From the NCBI GenBank assembly GCA_002841335.1, contig PHEY01000004.1, positions 186,001 through 250,000 of the forward strand: 64,000 nt of DNA, in the 5' to 3' direction. The notes under the pieces were generated by a model, which saw nothing but the letters and a program-made list of their open reading frames with translations, was not told the DNA's origin and did no database searches. Shown here in pieces: positions 9,305 through 17,202 of the stretch. Source of the stretch: Actinobacteria bacterium HGW-Actinobacteria-2 (lineage in GTDB: Bacteria > Actinomycetota > Actinomycetes > Propionibacteriales > Propionibacteriaceae). The position numbers and the translations under genes are program-made. Each line of letters starts with the position of its first letter. Position 1 is the first letter of the stretch.

Positions 9305-9607
9305 GTGTCCACACCCGATCAGCCCGCCGATCCGTCCGGCGGTACCGCGACGATGTCGCGTCCGGCTGAAGCGGGGCTGGTCAACTGGGTGACCCTGGTC
9401 TGGGACGACCCGGTGAACCTGATGAGCTACGTGACCCACGTCTTCTCCACCTACTTCGGCTATTCGGTAGAACGCGCCACCGAGTTGATGCTGCAGGTGC
9501 ACAACCAGGGCAAAGCGGTGGTCTCGACCGGCACTCGGGAACAGATGGAGATCGACGTGGACGCGATGCACAGCTACGGCCTGTGGGCCACGATGGAGCC
9601 CGGCTGA
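9305..9607 (+). CDS. clpS: ATP-dependent Clp protease adaptor ClpS
   Basis: A 100-aa adaptor that delivers N-degron substrates to the ClpAP/ClpCP protease. The fold is visible from residue 25: [18 protein letters not shown] (N-degron pocket, Asp-Asp-Pro-Val-N), then [16 protein letters not shown] and the C-terminal [11 protein letters not shown]. The first 24 residues are an unstructured, Pro/Ser-rich tail, as in actinobacterial ClpS. The start is GTG; CAGAAT leaves 6 bases to it. Its stop overlaps the ATG of the DUF2017 gene (TGATG), a pairing common in Actinobacteria. Confidence 0.95.
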   Translation: MSTPDQPADPSGGTATMSRPAEAGLVNWVTLVWDDPVNLMSYVTHVFSTYFGYSVERATELMLQVHNQGKAVVSTGTREQMEIDVDAMHSYGLWATMEPG

Positions 9608-10161
9608 TGCGCGGCTTCAAGCGGGCCGGTTCGATGATCACCGTCCGGATGAGTGACTACGAGACCGCCCTGCTGGAGTCGTTGGTTGATCAGCTGCTGG
9701 GCCTGCTGGAGGCCGAGGGGGAGTTGGACTCCGGCGGGAGCGACCCGTTCGAACGCTGGCAGGCCGAGCTGGCCGAGGACGACCCGTTGGACCGCAGCGA
9801 CCCGGTGATCACTCGGCTGTTCCCGGACGCCTACCCGGACAATCCGGTGGCATCGGTGGAGTTCCGTCGGCTGACCCAGGCCAAGCAGCGCAGTGACCGC
9901 CAGCGGCAGGCCGAAGTGGTGCTGTCGGCGCTGGCCGACAGCGAGGCGGGCAAGCATCGGGTGCAGGTACGGCTGATCGATCTGGACGATTGGCTGAAGA
10001 CGCTCACCGCGATCCGGCTGAGCCTGGCGGTCCGGTTGGGCATTCAGACCGCCGACGATCTCGAGGAGTTGGACGTGCTGCCCGACGACGATCCGCGGGC
10101 CTACGTGTACCGGGTCTATGAGTGGATCGCCTACCTCAGCGAGGGCCTGCTCAGCCTCTGA
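9607..10161 (+). CDS. DUF2017 family protein
   Basis: A 184-aa actinobacterial protein of unknown function, regularly found next to clpS. The ATG at 9607 overlaps the clpS stop, indicating translational coupling; an in-frame codon at 9583 is possible but would overlap clpS more. Visible are ITVRMSDYETALLESLVDQL (amphipathic helix), DPVITRLFPDAYPD, and VQVRLIDLDDWLKTLTAIRLSLAVRLGI. It has no signal peptide or membrane segment. A link to ClpS-dependent proteolysis is suggested only by position. Confidence 0.88.
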   Translation: MRGFKRAGSMITVRMSDYETALLESLVDQLLGLLEAEGELDSGGSDPFERWQAELAEDDPLDRSDPVITRLFPDAYPDNPVASVEFRRLTQAKQRSDRQRQAEVVLSALADSEAGKHRVQVRLIDLDDWLKTLTAIRLSLAVRLGIQTADDLEELDVLPDDDPRAYVYRVYEWIAYLSEGLLSL

Positions 10162-10217
10162 CTTGTTTTCGTAACATTTTGCGTGCGAATTTCGAGACGG
10201 GTGGTGGCGCGGGAGTA

Positions 10218-10236
10218 TTTGGTAAGGCTACCCTTA
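10218..10236. promoter_or_regulatory. IdeR/DtxR-type iron box over the feoA promoter
   Basis: TTTGGTAAGGCTACCCTTA matches the actinobacterial IdeR/DtxR iron-box consensus (TTAGGTWAGSCTWACCTAA) at about 17 of 19 positions. Its core is GGTAAGG-CTAC-CCTTACC, an inverted repeat. It contains TACCCT (10229-10234), a -10 box that ends 7 bases before the feoA GTG. Repressor bound here under iron-replete conditions would cover the promoter. Sequence match is seen; regulator identity is inferred. Confidence 0.8.
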
Positions 10237-10241
10237 CCGGT

Positions 10242-10472
10242 GTGGGGATTGATCTCGCCTCGGCGCCACTACGGACTCAACTGACTCTGACCCATGCGGG
10301 AGAGGATCAGGCGCTGGTGCGCCGACTCGCCCGGCTGGGTCTGCGGGTCGGCGCCGGCTTCTCCCTGGTCTCGCGTACCTCCGGCGGCGGACGCGTCGCG
10401 GTCGTGGCCGGGACCCGTATCGCGTTGGGCAAGCCGCTGCTCACCCAACTGCGCGCCCGGGTGATGGCCTGA
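10242..10472 (+). CDS. feoA: FeoA-like ferrous iron transport protein
   Basis: A 76-aa SH3-like FeoA protein, the cytoplasmic partner of FeoB in Fe(II) uptake. The fold is seen in LRTQLTLTHAGEDQALVRRL, LGLRVGAGFSLVSRTSGGGR, then VVAGTRIALGKPLLTQLRARV. I chose GTG 10242 because the iron box and its -10 TACCCT end immediately before it; an upstream in-frame codon at 10122 would place the promoter inside the gene. The transcript is probably leaderless. Its stop overlaps the feoB start (TGATG). Confidence 0.87.
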   Translation: MGIDLASAPLRTQLTLTHAGEDQALVRRLARLGLRVGAGFSLVSRTSGGGRVAVVAGTRIALGKPLLTQLRARVMA

Positions 10473-12496
10473 TGTCCCTGATCGAGCGGGCCAACGGGTC
10501 CCTGCCGCTGGCGCCCTCGGCGAAGGCCTGCTGCCACCCCGACACCGGACGCCCGACCGCCCCCGACGATCCGGTGGTCGCGCTGGTCGGCGCGCCGAAC
10601 ACCGGCAAGTCGACGCTGTTCAATGCGCTCACCGGGGCCGGGGTGACCATGGGCAACTGGCCCGGCACCACCGTGGAGGTCTCCCGCGGCCTGTGGCGAT
10701 CCAACGGCACCGAGGTCGCCTGTGACTGCGAAACCTGCACCTGCTCAGAGGCCGACGGTCGACTCGACATCACCTTGATCGACCTGCCCGGCACCTACTC
10801 CCTCGACCCGCACTCGCCCGACGAAGCCCTCACCCGCGAACTGCTGGTCGGAAAGCCGGCCGCCGAGCGTCCCGACCTGAGTGTGGTGACCTGCGATGCT
10901 GCCCGGCTGACCAGCTGTCTGTACCTGGTGGCGCAGTTGCGCGAGCAGGATTTGCCGATGGTGGTGGCGCTGACCATGAGTGACGTGGCGGCCAAGCGCG
11001 GGGTGCACATCGACACCGAAGCGCTGGCCCGCGAACTGGGCTGCCCGGTCGTGGAGATCGATCCTCGCCGCCGCGGTGGGTTGGTGGCGCTGGCCGATCT
11101 CGTCCGCGACCGCCTGGGACGTCCCGCGCCCGCCCCCCGCGCCGCCCTCACCGATGACGACGACCTGGCGCTGGAGGACGACCGCTTCGCCTGGATCGCC
11201 CATGTGGTCGACGTGGCCACCGGAGCCGCCGTGCAGAACGCGCGCACCTGGTCGGACCGGGTCGATCGTTGGGTGACCGCCCCGGTGGTGGGTCCGCTGA
11301 TCTTCCTGGCGGTGATGTGGGTGGTCTTCCAGGTCACCACCAGCGTGGCTTCGCCGCTGCAGGACCTGTTGGACGGACTGTTCTCCGGTCCGGTGAGCCA
11401 GGGGGCGACCGCGCTGCTCTCGTTCCTCGGCCTAGGTGACAGCTGGGTGCAGGGGCTGGTGGTCGACGGTCTGATCGCCGGCGTCGGCATGCTACTCACC
11501 TTCGTGCCTCTGATGGCGCTGATGTTCGCGCTGTTGGCGATCTTGGAGGATTCGGGCTACCTGGCCCGCGCTGCGGTGGTCACCGACCGACTGATGCGCT
11601 CCATCGGTCTGCCCGGACGGGCATTCCTGCCGTTGATCGTGGGCTACGGCTGCAACGTCCCGGCGATCAGTGGAACCCGGATCCTGCCGAACGCGCGCCA
11701 GCGGATCCTGACCGCCTTGCTGGTGCCGTTCACGTCCTGCACCGCCCGGTTGACGGTGTTCGTGATGATGGGCGCGATCTTCTTCGGTCCCTACGCCGGC
11801 ACTGCGGTGTTCGCGATGTATGTCACCTCGATCCTGATCATCATCCTGGTCGGGTTGGGGCTGCGTTCGACCTTGTGGCGCAACGAACCCATCGATCCGT
11901 TGGTGATCGACCTGCCCGCCTACCAGGTGCCCACGCTGCGGCTGACGTCCTCGGTGACCTGGCTGCGGTTGAAGGGCTTCCTGCAGACCGCCGGCGGCAT
12001 CATCGTGGTCACCGTGGCCGCGGTCTGGCTGCTGCAGTCCGTCCCGGCCAAGCCGGGACTGGCCTTCGCCGAGGTGCCGGTGTCCGACTCGGTCTACGGC
12101 GTGGTCTCGGCGAGCATCGCGCCGGTGTTCGCACCGGCCGGATTCGGGTCGTGGGAGTCGGCGTCCACGCTGCTGGTGGGCTTCGTGGCCAAGGAGGCGG
12201 TGATCTCGTCGTGGGCGCAGACCTACGCGGTGGACGAACCCGACGACAACGCCACACCCGGAGACCTCGGTGCTGCGGTGTACCAGACCTTCACTGAGTC
12301 CTCCGGTGGCCATCCGATCCCGGCGGCGCTGGCGTTCATGGTGTTCCTGATGGCCTACACCCCGTGCGTGGCCACCCTGGCGGCGCAGTGGCGGGAGATC
12401 GGGCCGCGCTGGACGCTGTTCGGGGTAGGTGTGCAGCTGGTGGTCGCCTGGACGCTGGCGGTCGCGGTGTTCCAAGTCGGCAGGCTGTTCCTATGA
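10472..12496 (+). CDS. feoB: Ferrous iron transporter FeoB
   Basis: A 674-aa GTPase-permease for Fe(II). G1 is GAPNTGKST (residues 40-48), the G2 Thr lies in WPGTTVEV (63-70), G3 is DLPG (104-107). The G4 position reads TMSD where NxxD is usual. Two Gate domains follow, e.g. FVPLMALMFALLAILEDSGYLAR ahead of the second half, with GYGCNVPAISGTR as the conserved Cys/Pro motif. Odd points: a Cys cluster C84, C86, C89, C91 between G2 and G3, and CC at 20-21 in an N-terminal extension. It sits second in a feoABC operon under the iron box. Confidence 0.95.
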   Translation: MSLIERANGSLPLAPSAKACCHPDTGRPTAPDDPVVALVGAPNTGKSTLFNALTGAGVTMGNWPGTTVEVSRGLWRSNGTEVACDCETCTCSEADGRLDITLIDLPGTYSLDPHSPDEALTRELLVGKPAAERPDLSVVTCDAARLTSCLYLVAQLREQDLPMVVALTMSDVAAKRGVHIDTEALARELGCPVVEIDPRRRGGLVALADLVRDRLGRPAPAPRAALTDDDDLALEDDRFAWIAHVVDVATGAAVQNARTWSDRVDRWVTAPVVGPLIFLAVMWVVFQVTTSVASPLQDLLDGLFSGPVSQGATALLSFLGLGDSWVQGLVVDGLIAGVGMLLTFVPLMALMFALLAILEDSGYLARAAVVTDRLMRSIGLPGRAFLPLIVGYGCNVPAISGTRILPNARQRILTALLVPFTSCTARLTVFVMMGAIFFGPYAGTAVFAMYVTSILIIILVGLGLRSTLWRNEPIDPLVIDLPAYQVPTLRLTSSVTWLRLKGFLQTAGGIIVVTVAAVWLLQSVPAKPGLAFAEVPVSDSVYGVVSASIAPVFAPAGFGSWESASTLLVGFVAKEAVISSWAQTYAVDEPDDNATPGDLGAAVYQTFTESSGGHPIPAALAFMVFLMAYTPCVATLAAQWREIGPRWTLFGVGVQLVVAWTLAVAVFQVGRLFL

Positions 12497-12753
12497 CCGG
12501 CCCGCTGACGGCGCTGCTGGCCGAGGTTGCCGCCGGTACCCCGACCGTGGCCGAGATGGCCCGCAACACCGGCTTGAGCACCGACGTCCTGCGGGCCGGG
12601 TTGGATCACCTGGTGCGCACCGGACGGCTGCAGGCCACGAACCTGCCGATCGGTTGCCCGCCCAGCGGGTGCGGAGGCTGTGGCGCTGCCGGTGGCTGTG
12701 GAGTCGCCGAGGGTGGCAACTCCCTGGTCACGTTGTCGTTGACCCGGCGCTGA
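12493..12753 (+). CDS. feoC: FeoC-like winged-helix protein with Cys cluster
   Basis: An 86-aa protein overlapping the feoB stop (ATGA). Residues about 5-50 form a small winged helix (PTVAEMARNTGLSTDVLRAG, then LDHLVRTGRLQATN). The tail holds four cysteines, C55-X4-C60-X2-C63-X5-C69, resembling the [Fe-S] loop of enterobacterial FeoC. FeoC proteins are thought to regulate FeoB or its stability in response to iron or oxygen. The assignment rests on position, size and the Cys spacing; overall similarity to E. coli FeoC is not expected to be high. Confidence 0.8.
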   Translation: MTGPLTALLAEVAAGTPTVAEMARNTGLSTDVLRAGLDHLVRTGRLQATNLPIGCPPSGCGGCGAAGGCGVAEGGNSLVTLSLTRR

Positions 12754-12754
12754 C

Positions 12755-12913
12755 TCACCAGATCTGCGGCGGCCGACGCCGGTCGCCGGTGGGGGCGTCC
12801 TTGTCACTGGCGGTGAAGCGCTTCACCGCGTCTTCGGCGGCGCGGCGTCCGTCATCGACCAGGCGAGCTGCACGCAACAGCAGCTTGGTGACATCGATCG
12901 GTCCCTGGGTCAT
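12755..12913 (-). CDS. Small hypothetical protein, 52 aa
   Basis: A short gene starting MTQGPIDVTKLLLRAARLVD and ending DRRRPPQIW. It has an excellent ribosome binding site (GGAGG, five bases before the ATG) and ends one base away from the feoC-like stop, in convergent orientation. The sequence is a charged amphipathic helix (residues 8-32) with a Pro/Arg-rich tail and no membrane segment. I do not recognise a family. The strong RBS and tight packing against feoC support a real gene. Confidence 0.65.
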   Translation of the reverse strand: MTQGPIDVTKLLLRAARLVDDGRRAAEDAVKRFTASDKDAPTGDRRRPPQIW

Positions 12914-13201
12914 GCTGCCTCCGAGTGGTTGGCGTCCAGTCTAGGACTGGTGTGGCGACGGGCTCAGGCGTCAGGGGCTCGTCCAACTCGGGGCCGTGCT
13001 GCATGGCGACTCGCGGATTGGTGGTGGTTGTGAAGTGCGCCAGCCAGAGCCGAGTCGCCATTCGCGGATCGGTGACGGCTATGAGCCTTCGACGGGCCGC
13101 CCCAACGATCGTGGATCCGCGAGTTCGTCGAATCGTCGCCGCTGACCCGCTGATGACTCTCATAGATCCGCGACTTGCCGCGCAGGACCGACGGTCTGGA
13201 A
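12914..13201. repeat. Intergenic stretch with four CGCGGATY half-sites
   Basis: This 288-base gap has no gene. It holds ACTCGCGGATT (about 13019) and TTCGCGGATC (about 13061) in one orientation, then GATCCGCGAGTT (about 13114) and GATCCGCGACTT (about 13165) in the other. ACTCGCGGAT and ATCCGCGAGT are perfect complements, so a long imperfect stem can form. It may be a decayed palindromic repeat; no function is evident. Confidence 0.55.
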
Positions 13202-14056
13202 CTAGCGGGGGCTGGGCTGGGTGAAGGTCAAGGTGACGGTGGTATCGGCGCCCGGGGTGCCTTGCCACTGGGGCAGGGCGGTGGTGGAGCGGGTCCAGGA
13301 GGCGGGGCCGACCTGCACCGAGATCAGCCCGTACTCGCCGGCGACCGCGATCGCCTCGTGCGCTGCGGCCCAGGCGATGCGGACCTCGGTGGCGGTGACC
13401 GTCAGGCCGGTGTCGGTGGCGGTGATCGTGACGGTGTCGCCCAGGGTCTTGGACAGGAAGGTCTTCATTTCGGCGGCGTTTGCCGGTTTCGGGTGCGCCA
13501 CCACGCAAGTGAAGGTGGCCGGGCTCTCCCCGGTCAGTGAACTGGCCAGCGTCCGGGCGCGGTCGACGTGCTTGCGGTACGCCTCAGGGAAGGCGCTGCG
13601 CTGCACGGCCTGGGCGACATCGTTGATGTCCTTGGTCTGCCAGTTCTTGATCCGCTCCATCACCCGGTAGAACGAGCGCGTCGAGTACCACGGATCCATG
13701 ATCTGCTCGATGGTGCCCCAGCCCTTGCTCGGACGCTGTTGGAACAGTCCGATCGAGTCGGCGTGGCCGTAGTCGAGATTGCGGATATCGGACTCCTGGT
13801 AGGCGGTGGCCAGTGCGATCGAGGCCGCCCGCGGCACCAGCCCGCGCTTGATCGACATTCCGGAGATGATCGCGGCATTGCGCGCCTGCTCGGGATCGAT
13901 CGCGGTCAACCGCTGGGCGGCAGTGGCCTCACAGCGGTCTTCGACAGGGAGCGGCACCTTGTTGTAACCGGCCCAGATGATCGCGCCGACGACCACCATG
14001 CCGATGACCACCGCGAGCACTCCCGCGGTGATGGCGAACGCCTTGACTACCTTCAC
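13202..14056 (-). CDS. Membrane-anchored lysozyme-like protein, function unknown
   Basis: A 284-aa protein with one N-terminal membrane helix (residues about 8-29) and an extracytoplasmic remainder. Residues 80-140 carry a lysozyme-like/transglycosylase-like pattern: ALATAYQESDIRNLDYGHAD with a Glu in the catalytic position, then SIGLFQQRPSKGWGT. The last 100 residues are a separate beta-rich, Thr/Val-rich segment. The family is widespread in Actinobacteria, often with an uninformative name; cell-wall cleavage is inference. It starts 11 bases after dapD on the same strand, so may be co-transcribed with it. Confidence 0.75.
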   Translation of the reverse strand: MKVVKAFAITAGVLAVVIGMVVVGAIIWAGYNKVPLPVEDRCEATAAQRLTAIDPEQARNAAIISGMSIKRGLVPRAASIALATAYQESDIRNLDYGHADSIGLFQQRPSKGWGTIEQIMDPWYSTRSFYRVMERIKNWQTKDINDVAQAVQRSAFPEAYRKHVDRARTLASSLTGESPATFTCVVAHPKPANAAEMKTFLSKTLGDTVTITATDTGLTVTATEVRIAWAAAHEAIAVAGEYGLISVQVGPASWTRSTTALPQWQGTPGADTTVTLTFTQPSPR

Positions 14057-14066
14057 CGGCCGGCTT

Positions 14067-14993
14067 CTAGTTGGCGTGCAGGTCGGCGTTGAGTTCCACT
14101 CCGCTGACCGCGCCCCGCCGCTTGGCGATCACCGCGCCGGTCACCGAGTTGCGCAGGAACAACAGGTTCGACTGCCCGCTCAGGCTGGCCGCCTTCACCA
14201 CGCTGCCGTCTGCCAGGGTCACTTTGGTGCCGGCGGTCACGTACAGGCCGGCTTCGACCACACAATCGTCGCCCAACGAGATCCCCACTCCGGACTCCGC
14301 GCCCAGCAGGCAACGCTGACCGATGCTGATCTGCTCGGTGCCACCGCCGGACAGGGTGCCCATGATCGAGGCCCCACCGCCGATGTCGGAGCCGTCACCG
14401 ACGATTACGCCAGCCGAGATCCGCCCCTCCACCATGGACGTGCCCAGGGTGCCGGCGTTGAAGTTCACGAAGCCCTCGTGCATCACCGTGGTGCCTTCGG
14501 CCAGGTGAGCACCCAGCCGCACCCGGTCGGCGTCGGCGATCCGCACGCCGGTCGGCAGGACGTAGTCGACCATGCGGGGGAACTTGTCCACCCCGAACAC
14601 GGTGATCTGGCCGCGAGTGGAGCGCAGTCGTAGCCGGACGTCCTCGAAGCCGTCGACCGCGCACGGGCCGGCCGAGGTCCACACCACGTTCGGCAGGACG
14701 CCGAAGATGCCGGTCAGGTTGATCGTCCGCGGTGCGCACAGCCGAGCACTCAGCAGATGCAGCCTCAGGTAGGCGTCCGGCACGGAGGCCGGCGCAGCGT
14801 CCAGATCGATCTCGACCAGTATCACCTCGGAACGCACATGGCGGTCGTCGTCGGTGTCGGGGGCGGCGACCAGAGCACGTGGTGGCTCAGCCTGCGTGGA
14901 CGCGCCCAGGGCGGGTGTGGGGAACCACGTGTCGAGGATCTGTCCGGATTCGTGGATGGTGGCCAGGCCCCAGCCGTGCGCGCCTCGTGTCAT
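14067..14993 (-). CDS. dapD: Tetrahydrodipicolinate N-succinyltransferase (actinobacterial type)
   Basis: A 308-aa enzyme of the succinylase branch of diaminopimelate/lysine synthesis. It transfers succinyl from succinyl-CoA to tetrahydrodipicolinate. The N-terminal half has the actinobacterial DapD pattern ([38 protein letters not shown]), and the C-terminal half is a left-handed beta helix with hexapeptide repeats ([28 protein letters not shown]). TAGGCT on the minus strand (15001-15006) leaves 7 bases to the ATG, a leaderless-type start. It is divergent from dapE, the later step of the pathway. Confidence 0.93.
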   Translation of the reverse strand: MTRGAHGWGLATIHESGQILDTWFPTPALGASTQAEPPRALVAAPDTDDDRHVRSEVILVEIDLDAAPASVPDAYLRLHLLSARLCAPRTINLTGIFGVLPNVVWTSAGPCAVDGFEDVRLRLRSTRGQITVFGVDKFPRMVDYVLPTGVRIADADRVRLGAHLAEGTTVMHEGFVNFNAGTLGTSMVEGRISAGVIVGDGSDIGGGASIMGTLSGGGTEQISIGQRCLLGAESGVGISLGDDCVVEAGLYVTAGTKVTLADGSVVKAASLSGQSNLLFLRNSVTGAVIAKRRGAVSGVELNADLHAN

Positions 14994-15039
14994 GCCGGCC
15001 AGCCTACCTGGGCTCAGAACGGCACTCGCCGACGGGTTG

Positions 15040-15117
15040 TGAGCCGAATTGCGCGCTAGATGCTGAGATGGTGGCCAACGGGGGGCTTGAAGGCGATCTA
15101 GCGTGCAATTCGTCTCA
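15040..15117. repeat. Long imperfect hairpin between dapD and dapE
   Basis: CGAATTGCGCGCTAGAT (15045-15061) pairs with ATCTAGCGTGCAATTCG (15096-15112), 17 pairs with one G-U; outer TGAG/CTCA extend it. The loop is 34 bases. It lies between the two divergent -10 boxes, so it is not a terminator for either gene. It could be a protein-binding palindrome or an inserted repeat. Confidence 0.75.
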
Positions 15118-15160
15118 GCGGTATCCGGGGCGATCGGTCGCGCTCGCTAGGCTGGCAGCC

Positions 15161-16216
15161 ATGAGTCTGGAGCTGGCCGGCGACCTGGTGGCGTTGTTTC
15201 GTGCGGTGATCGATGTCGAGTCGGTCAGCGGTAACGAGGGTCCCCTCGCCGACCTGGTCGAGCAAGCGCTAAGCGCCCAGCCTCACTTGGACGTGGTCCG
15301 CGACGGTGACACCGTGATCGCCCGCACTCACCTCGGACGCGCTGAGCGGGTGGTAGTCGCTGGCCATCTCGACACCGTGCCGGTAGCGGCCAATCTGCCC
15401 TCCCGGCTCGTCGATGATCGGGTCTACGGCCGCGGCTCGGCGGACATGAAGGGGGGAGTGGCCGTCGCCTTGGCGTGTGCAGCCACCTTGACCGCCCCTA
15501 ATCGCGACATCACCTGGATCTTCTACGACCACGAAGAGGTCGAAGCCGAGCGCAACTCCCTCACCCGGATCGCCACCGAACACCCCGAGTGGCTCAGCGG
15601 CGACTTCGCCGTATTGATGGAGCCCACCGGTGCGGTGGTCGAAGGCGGCTGCCAGGGCACCTTGCGTTGTGTGGTCGCCACCCATGGCACGGCCGCCCAC
15701 TCGGCGCGTTCCTGGCTGGGCCACAACGCCATTCATGACGCCGCGCCGGTGTTGGCGCGGTTGGCCGACTACACCGCCCGCGAGGTCGACGTGGACGGGC
15801 TGGCCTACCACGAGGGCCTCAACGCGGTGGCGATCAGTGGCGGCATCGCCGGCAACGTGATCCCCGACGAGTGCAGGGTCACGGTGAACTTCCGCTTCGC
15901 GCCCGACCGGGACGAGGCTGCGGCCAAGGCCCATTGCCGAGAGGTGTTCGACGGCTACGAGGTCGAGTTCGTCGACTTTGCCCCCGGAGCGCGTCCAGGC
16001 TTGGATCGTCCGATCGCGGCCGAGTTCGTCGCTGCTGTCGGCGGCCAACCGCGCGCCAAGTACGGCTGGACCGATGTGGCCCGCTTCTCCGCGCTCGGCG
16101 TGCCGGCGGTGAACTTCGGCCCGGCCGATCCCGGCAAGGCGCACGCTGACGACGAGTTCTGCCCGGTGGCCGACCTGTTCACCTGCCGCGACGCGTTGCT
16201 TCGCTGGCTCAGCTGA
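15161..16216 (+). CDS. dapE: Succinyl-diaminopimelate desuccinylase
   Basis: M20 zinc hydrolase, 351 aa, removing succinate from N-succinyl-LL-DAP. Metal-site motifs are GHLDTVPVAAN (His and catalytic Asp), GRGSADMKGGVA (bridging Asp) and DHEEVEAERN (catalytic Glu and ligand), plus the dimerisation domain around HGTAAHSARSW. ATG 15161 was chosen because TAGGCT ends 7 bases upstream; the reading frame is open further upstream but lacks signals. With dapD (divergent) and dapA (25.7 kb) it covers part of the DAP route. Confidence 0.92.
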   Translation: MSLELAGDLVALFRAVIDVESVSGNEGPLADLVEQALSAQPHLDVVRDGDTVIARTHLGRAERVVVAGHLDTVPVAANLPSRLVDDRVYGRGSADMKGGVAVALACAATLTAPNRDITWIFYDHEEVEAERNSLTRIATEHPEWLSGDFAVLMEPTGAVVEGGCQGTLRCVVATHGTAAHSARSWLGHNAIHDAAPVLARLADYTAREVDVDGLAYHEGLNAVAISGGIAGNVIPDECRVTVNFRFAPDRDEAAAKAHCREVFDGYEVEFVDFAPGARPGLDRPIAAEFVAAVGGQPRAKYGWTDVARFSALGVPAVNFGPADPGKAHADDEFCPVADLFTCRDALLRWLS

Positions 16217-16217
16217 C

Positions 16218-17132
16218 TCAGCGGCGGTGAGCCGTGACTGTGCGCAGCGTCTCGACCGCTGCGCCGATTGCGGGGACGGCTAGTGCGCCACTGAGGCACA
16301 CCACCTGCACCTGACGATCGTTTCCGGGGAGATCGCGGACGGAAGTTCCGGCGGGGATCTCCAGCGGCTCCAGGGCGAGTTTGGGTTGCAGAGCGATACC
16401 GACGCCGGCGGCGACCAGTCCAAGGACCGCCACCGAGTTGTCGGTGGCGTGAACGATCCGTGGGCTGAACCCTTGGGCGCTGCAGGAGGCCAGCAGGTGG
16501 CCGCGGCACAGCGGGCAGCCGCCGATCCAGGTCTCGCTGTCGAACTCGGCCAGGCCGGACACCTCGGCCATGGCGGACGGGTGTCCAGCGGGGAGCACCA
16601 GCACCGCCGGGTCGGAGAACAGCTTTATCACCCGAATCCCGACCAGTCCGTCGTGCGGATCGGCCGGATCGCCGGGGTAGCTGAAGGTGAGCGCCAGGTC
16701 GATCGCGCCGTCGGTGAGCATCGTCAGCGCCTCGGGCGGCTCGGCCTCGGTGTAGATCAGTTGCAGACCGGGATGCTGGGCCTTCAGCAGCGCCATCATG
16801 GCCGGCACGATCGTCGACGAAGCGCTGGGGAAACCGGCCAGTCGGACGGTGCCGGTGGTGCGATCGGCGAGGTGGCTGAGTTCGTCCTCGGCGGCAGCGA
16901 GCGCGGCCAACACGGTGGTGGAGTGTCGGGCGACCACCCGTCCGGGTTCGGTGAGTTGGACGCCGCGTCCGGTGCGCAACAGCAGGGGGACGCCGAGGCG
17001 CCGCTCGGCACGGCGCAGGTGTTGGCTGAGTGCCGGTTGGCTGTAACCCAACTCTGCGGCGGCAGCGGTGATCGAGCCGTGCTCGGCGACCGCCCGGACA
17101 ATCCGAATGGTGTGCAGATCCAATCCACTCAT
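16218..17132 (-). CDS. LysR family transcriptional regulator
   Basis: A 304-aa LysR regulator. The N-terminal HTH is TIRIVRAVAEHGSITAAAAELGYSQPALSQHLRRAERRLG, shown here only as a description of residues 7-46; the rest is a periplasmic-binding-protein-like effector domain (VRLAGFPSASSTIVPAMMAL onward). TAATCT on the minus strand (17139-17144) ends 6 bases before the ATG. An ATAA-N7-TTAT element (17131-17145) fits a LysR T-N11-A box and overlaps its own start. It is divergent from the class V aminotransferase, its probable target. Confidence 0.9.
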   Translation of the reverse strand: MSGLDLHTIRIVRAVAEHGSITAAAAELGYSQPALSQHLRRAERRLGVPLLLRTGRGVQLTEPGRVVARHSTTVLAALAAAEDELSHLADRTTGTVRLAGFPSASSTIVPAMMALLKAQHPGLQLIYTEAEPPEALTMLTDGAIDLALTFSYPGDPADPHDGLVGIRVIKLFSDPAVLVLPAGHPSAMAEVSGLAEFDSETWIGGCPLCRGHLLASCSAQGFSPRIVHATDNSVAVLGLVAAGVGIALQPKLALEPLEIPAGTSVRDLPGNDRQVQVVCLSGALAVPAIGAAVETLRTVTAHRR

Positions 17133-17202
17133 AACGAGAGATTATCGTGGTGCGAAGAAGACTGTCCTGTTGTGATGAGTCCCCATGCGGCAGGGTAGAC
17201 CC

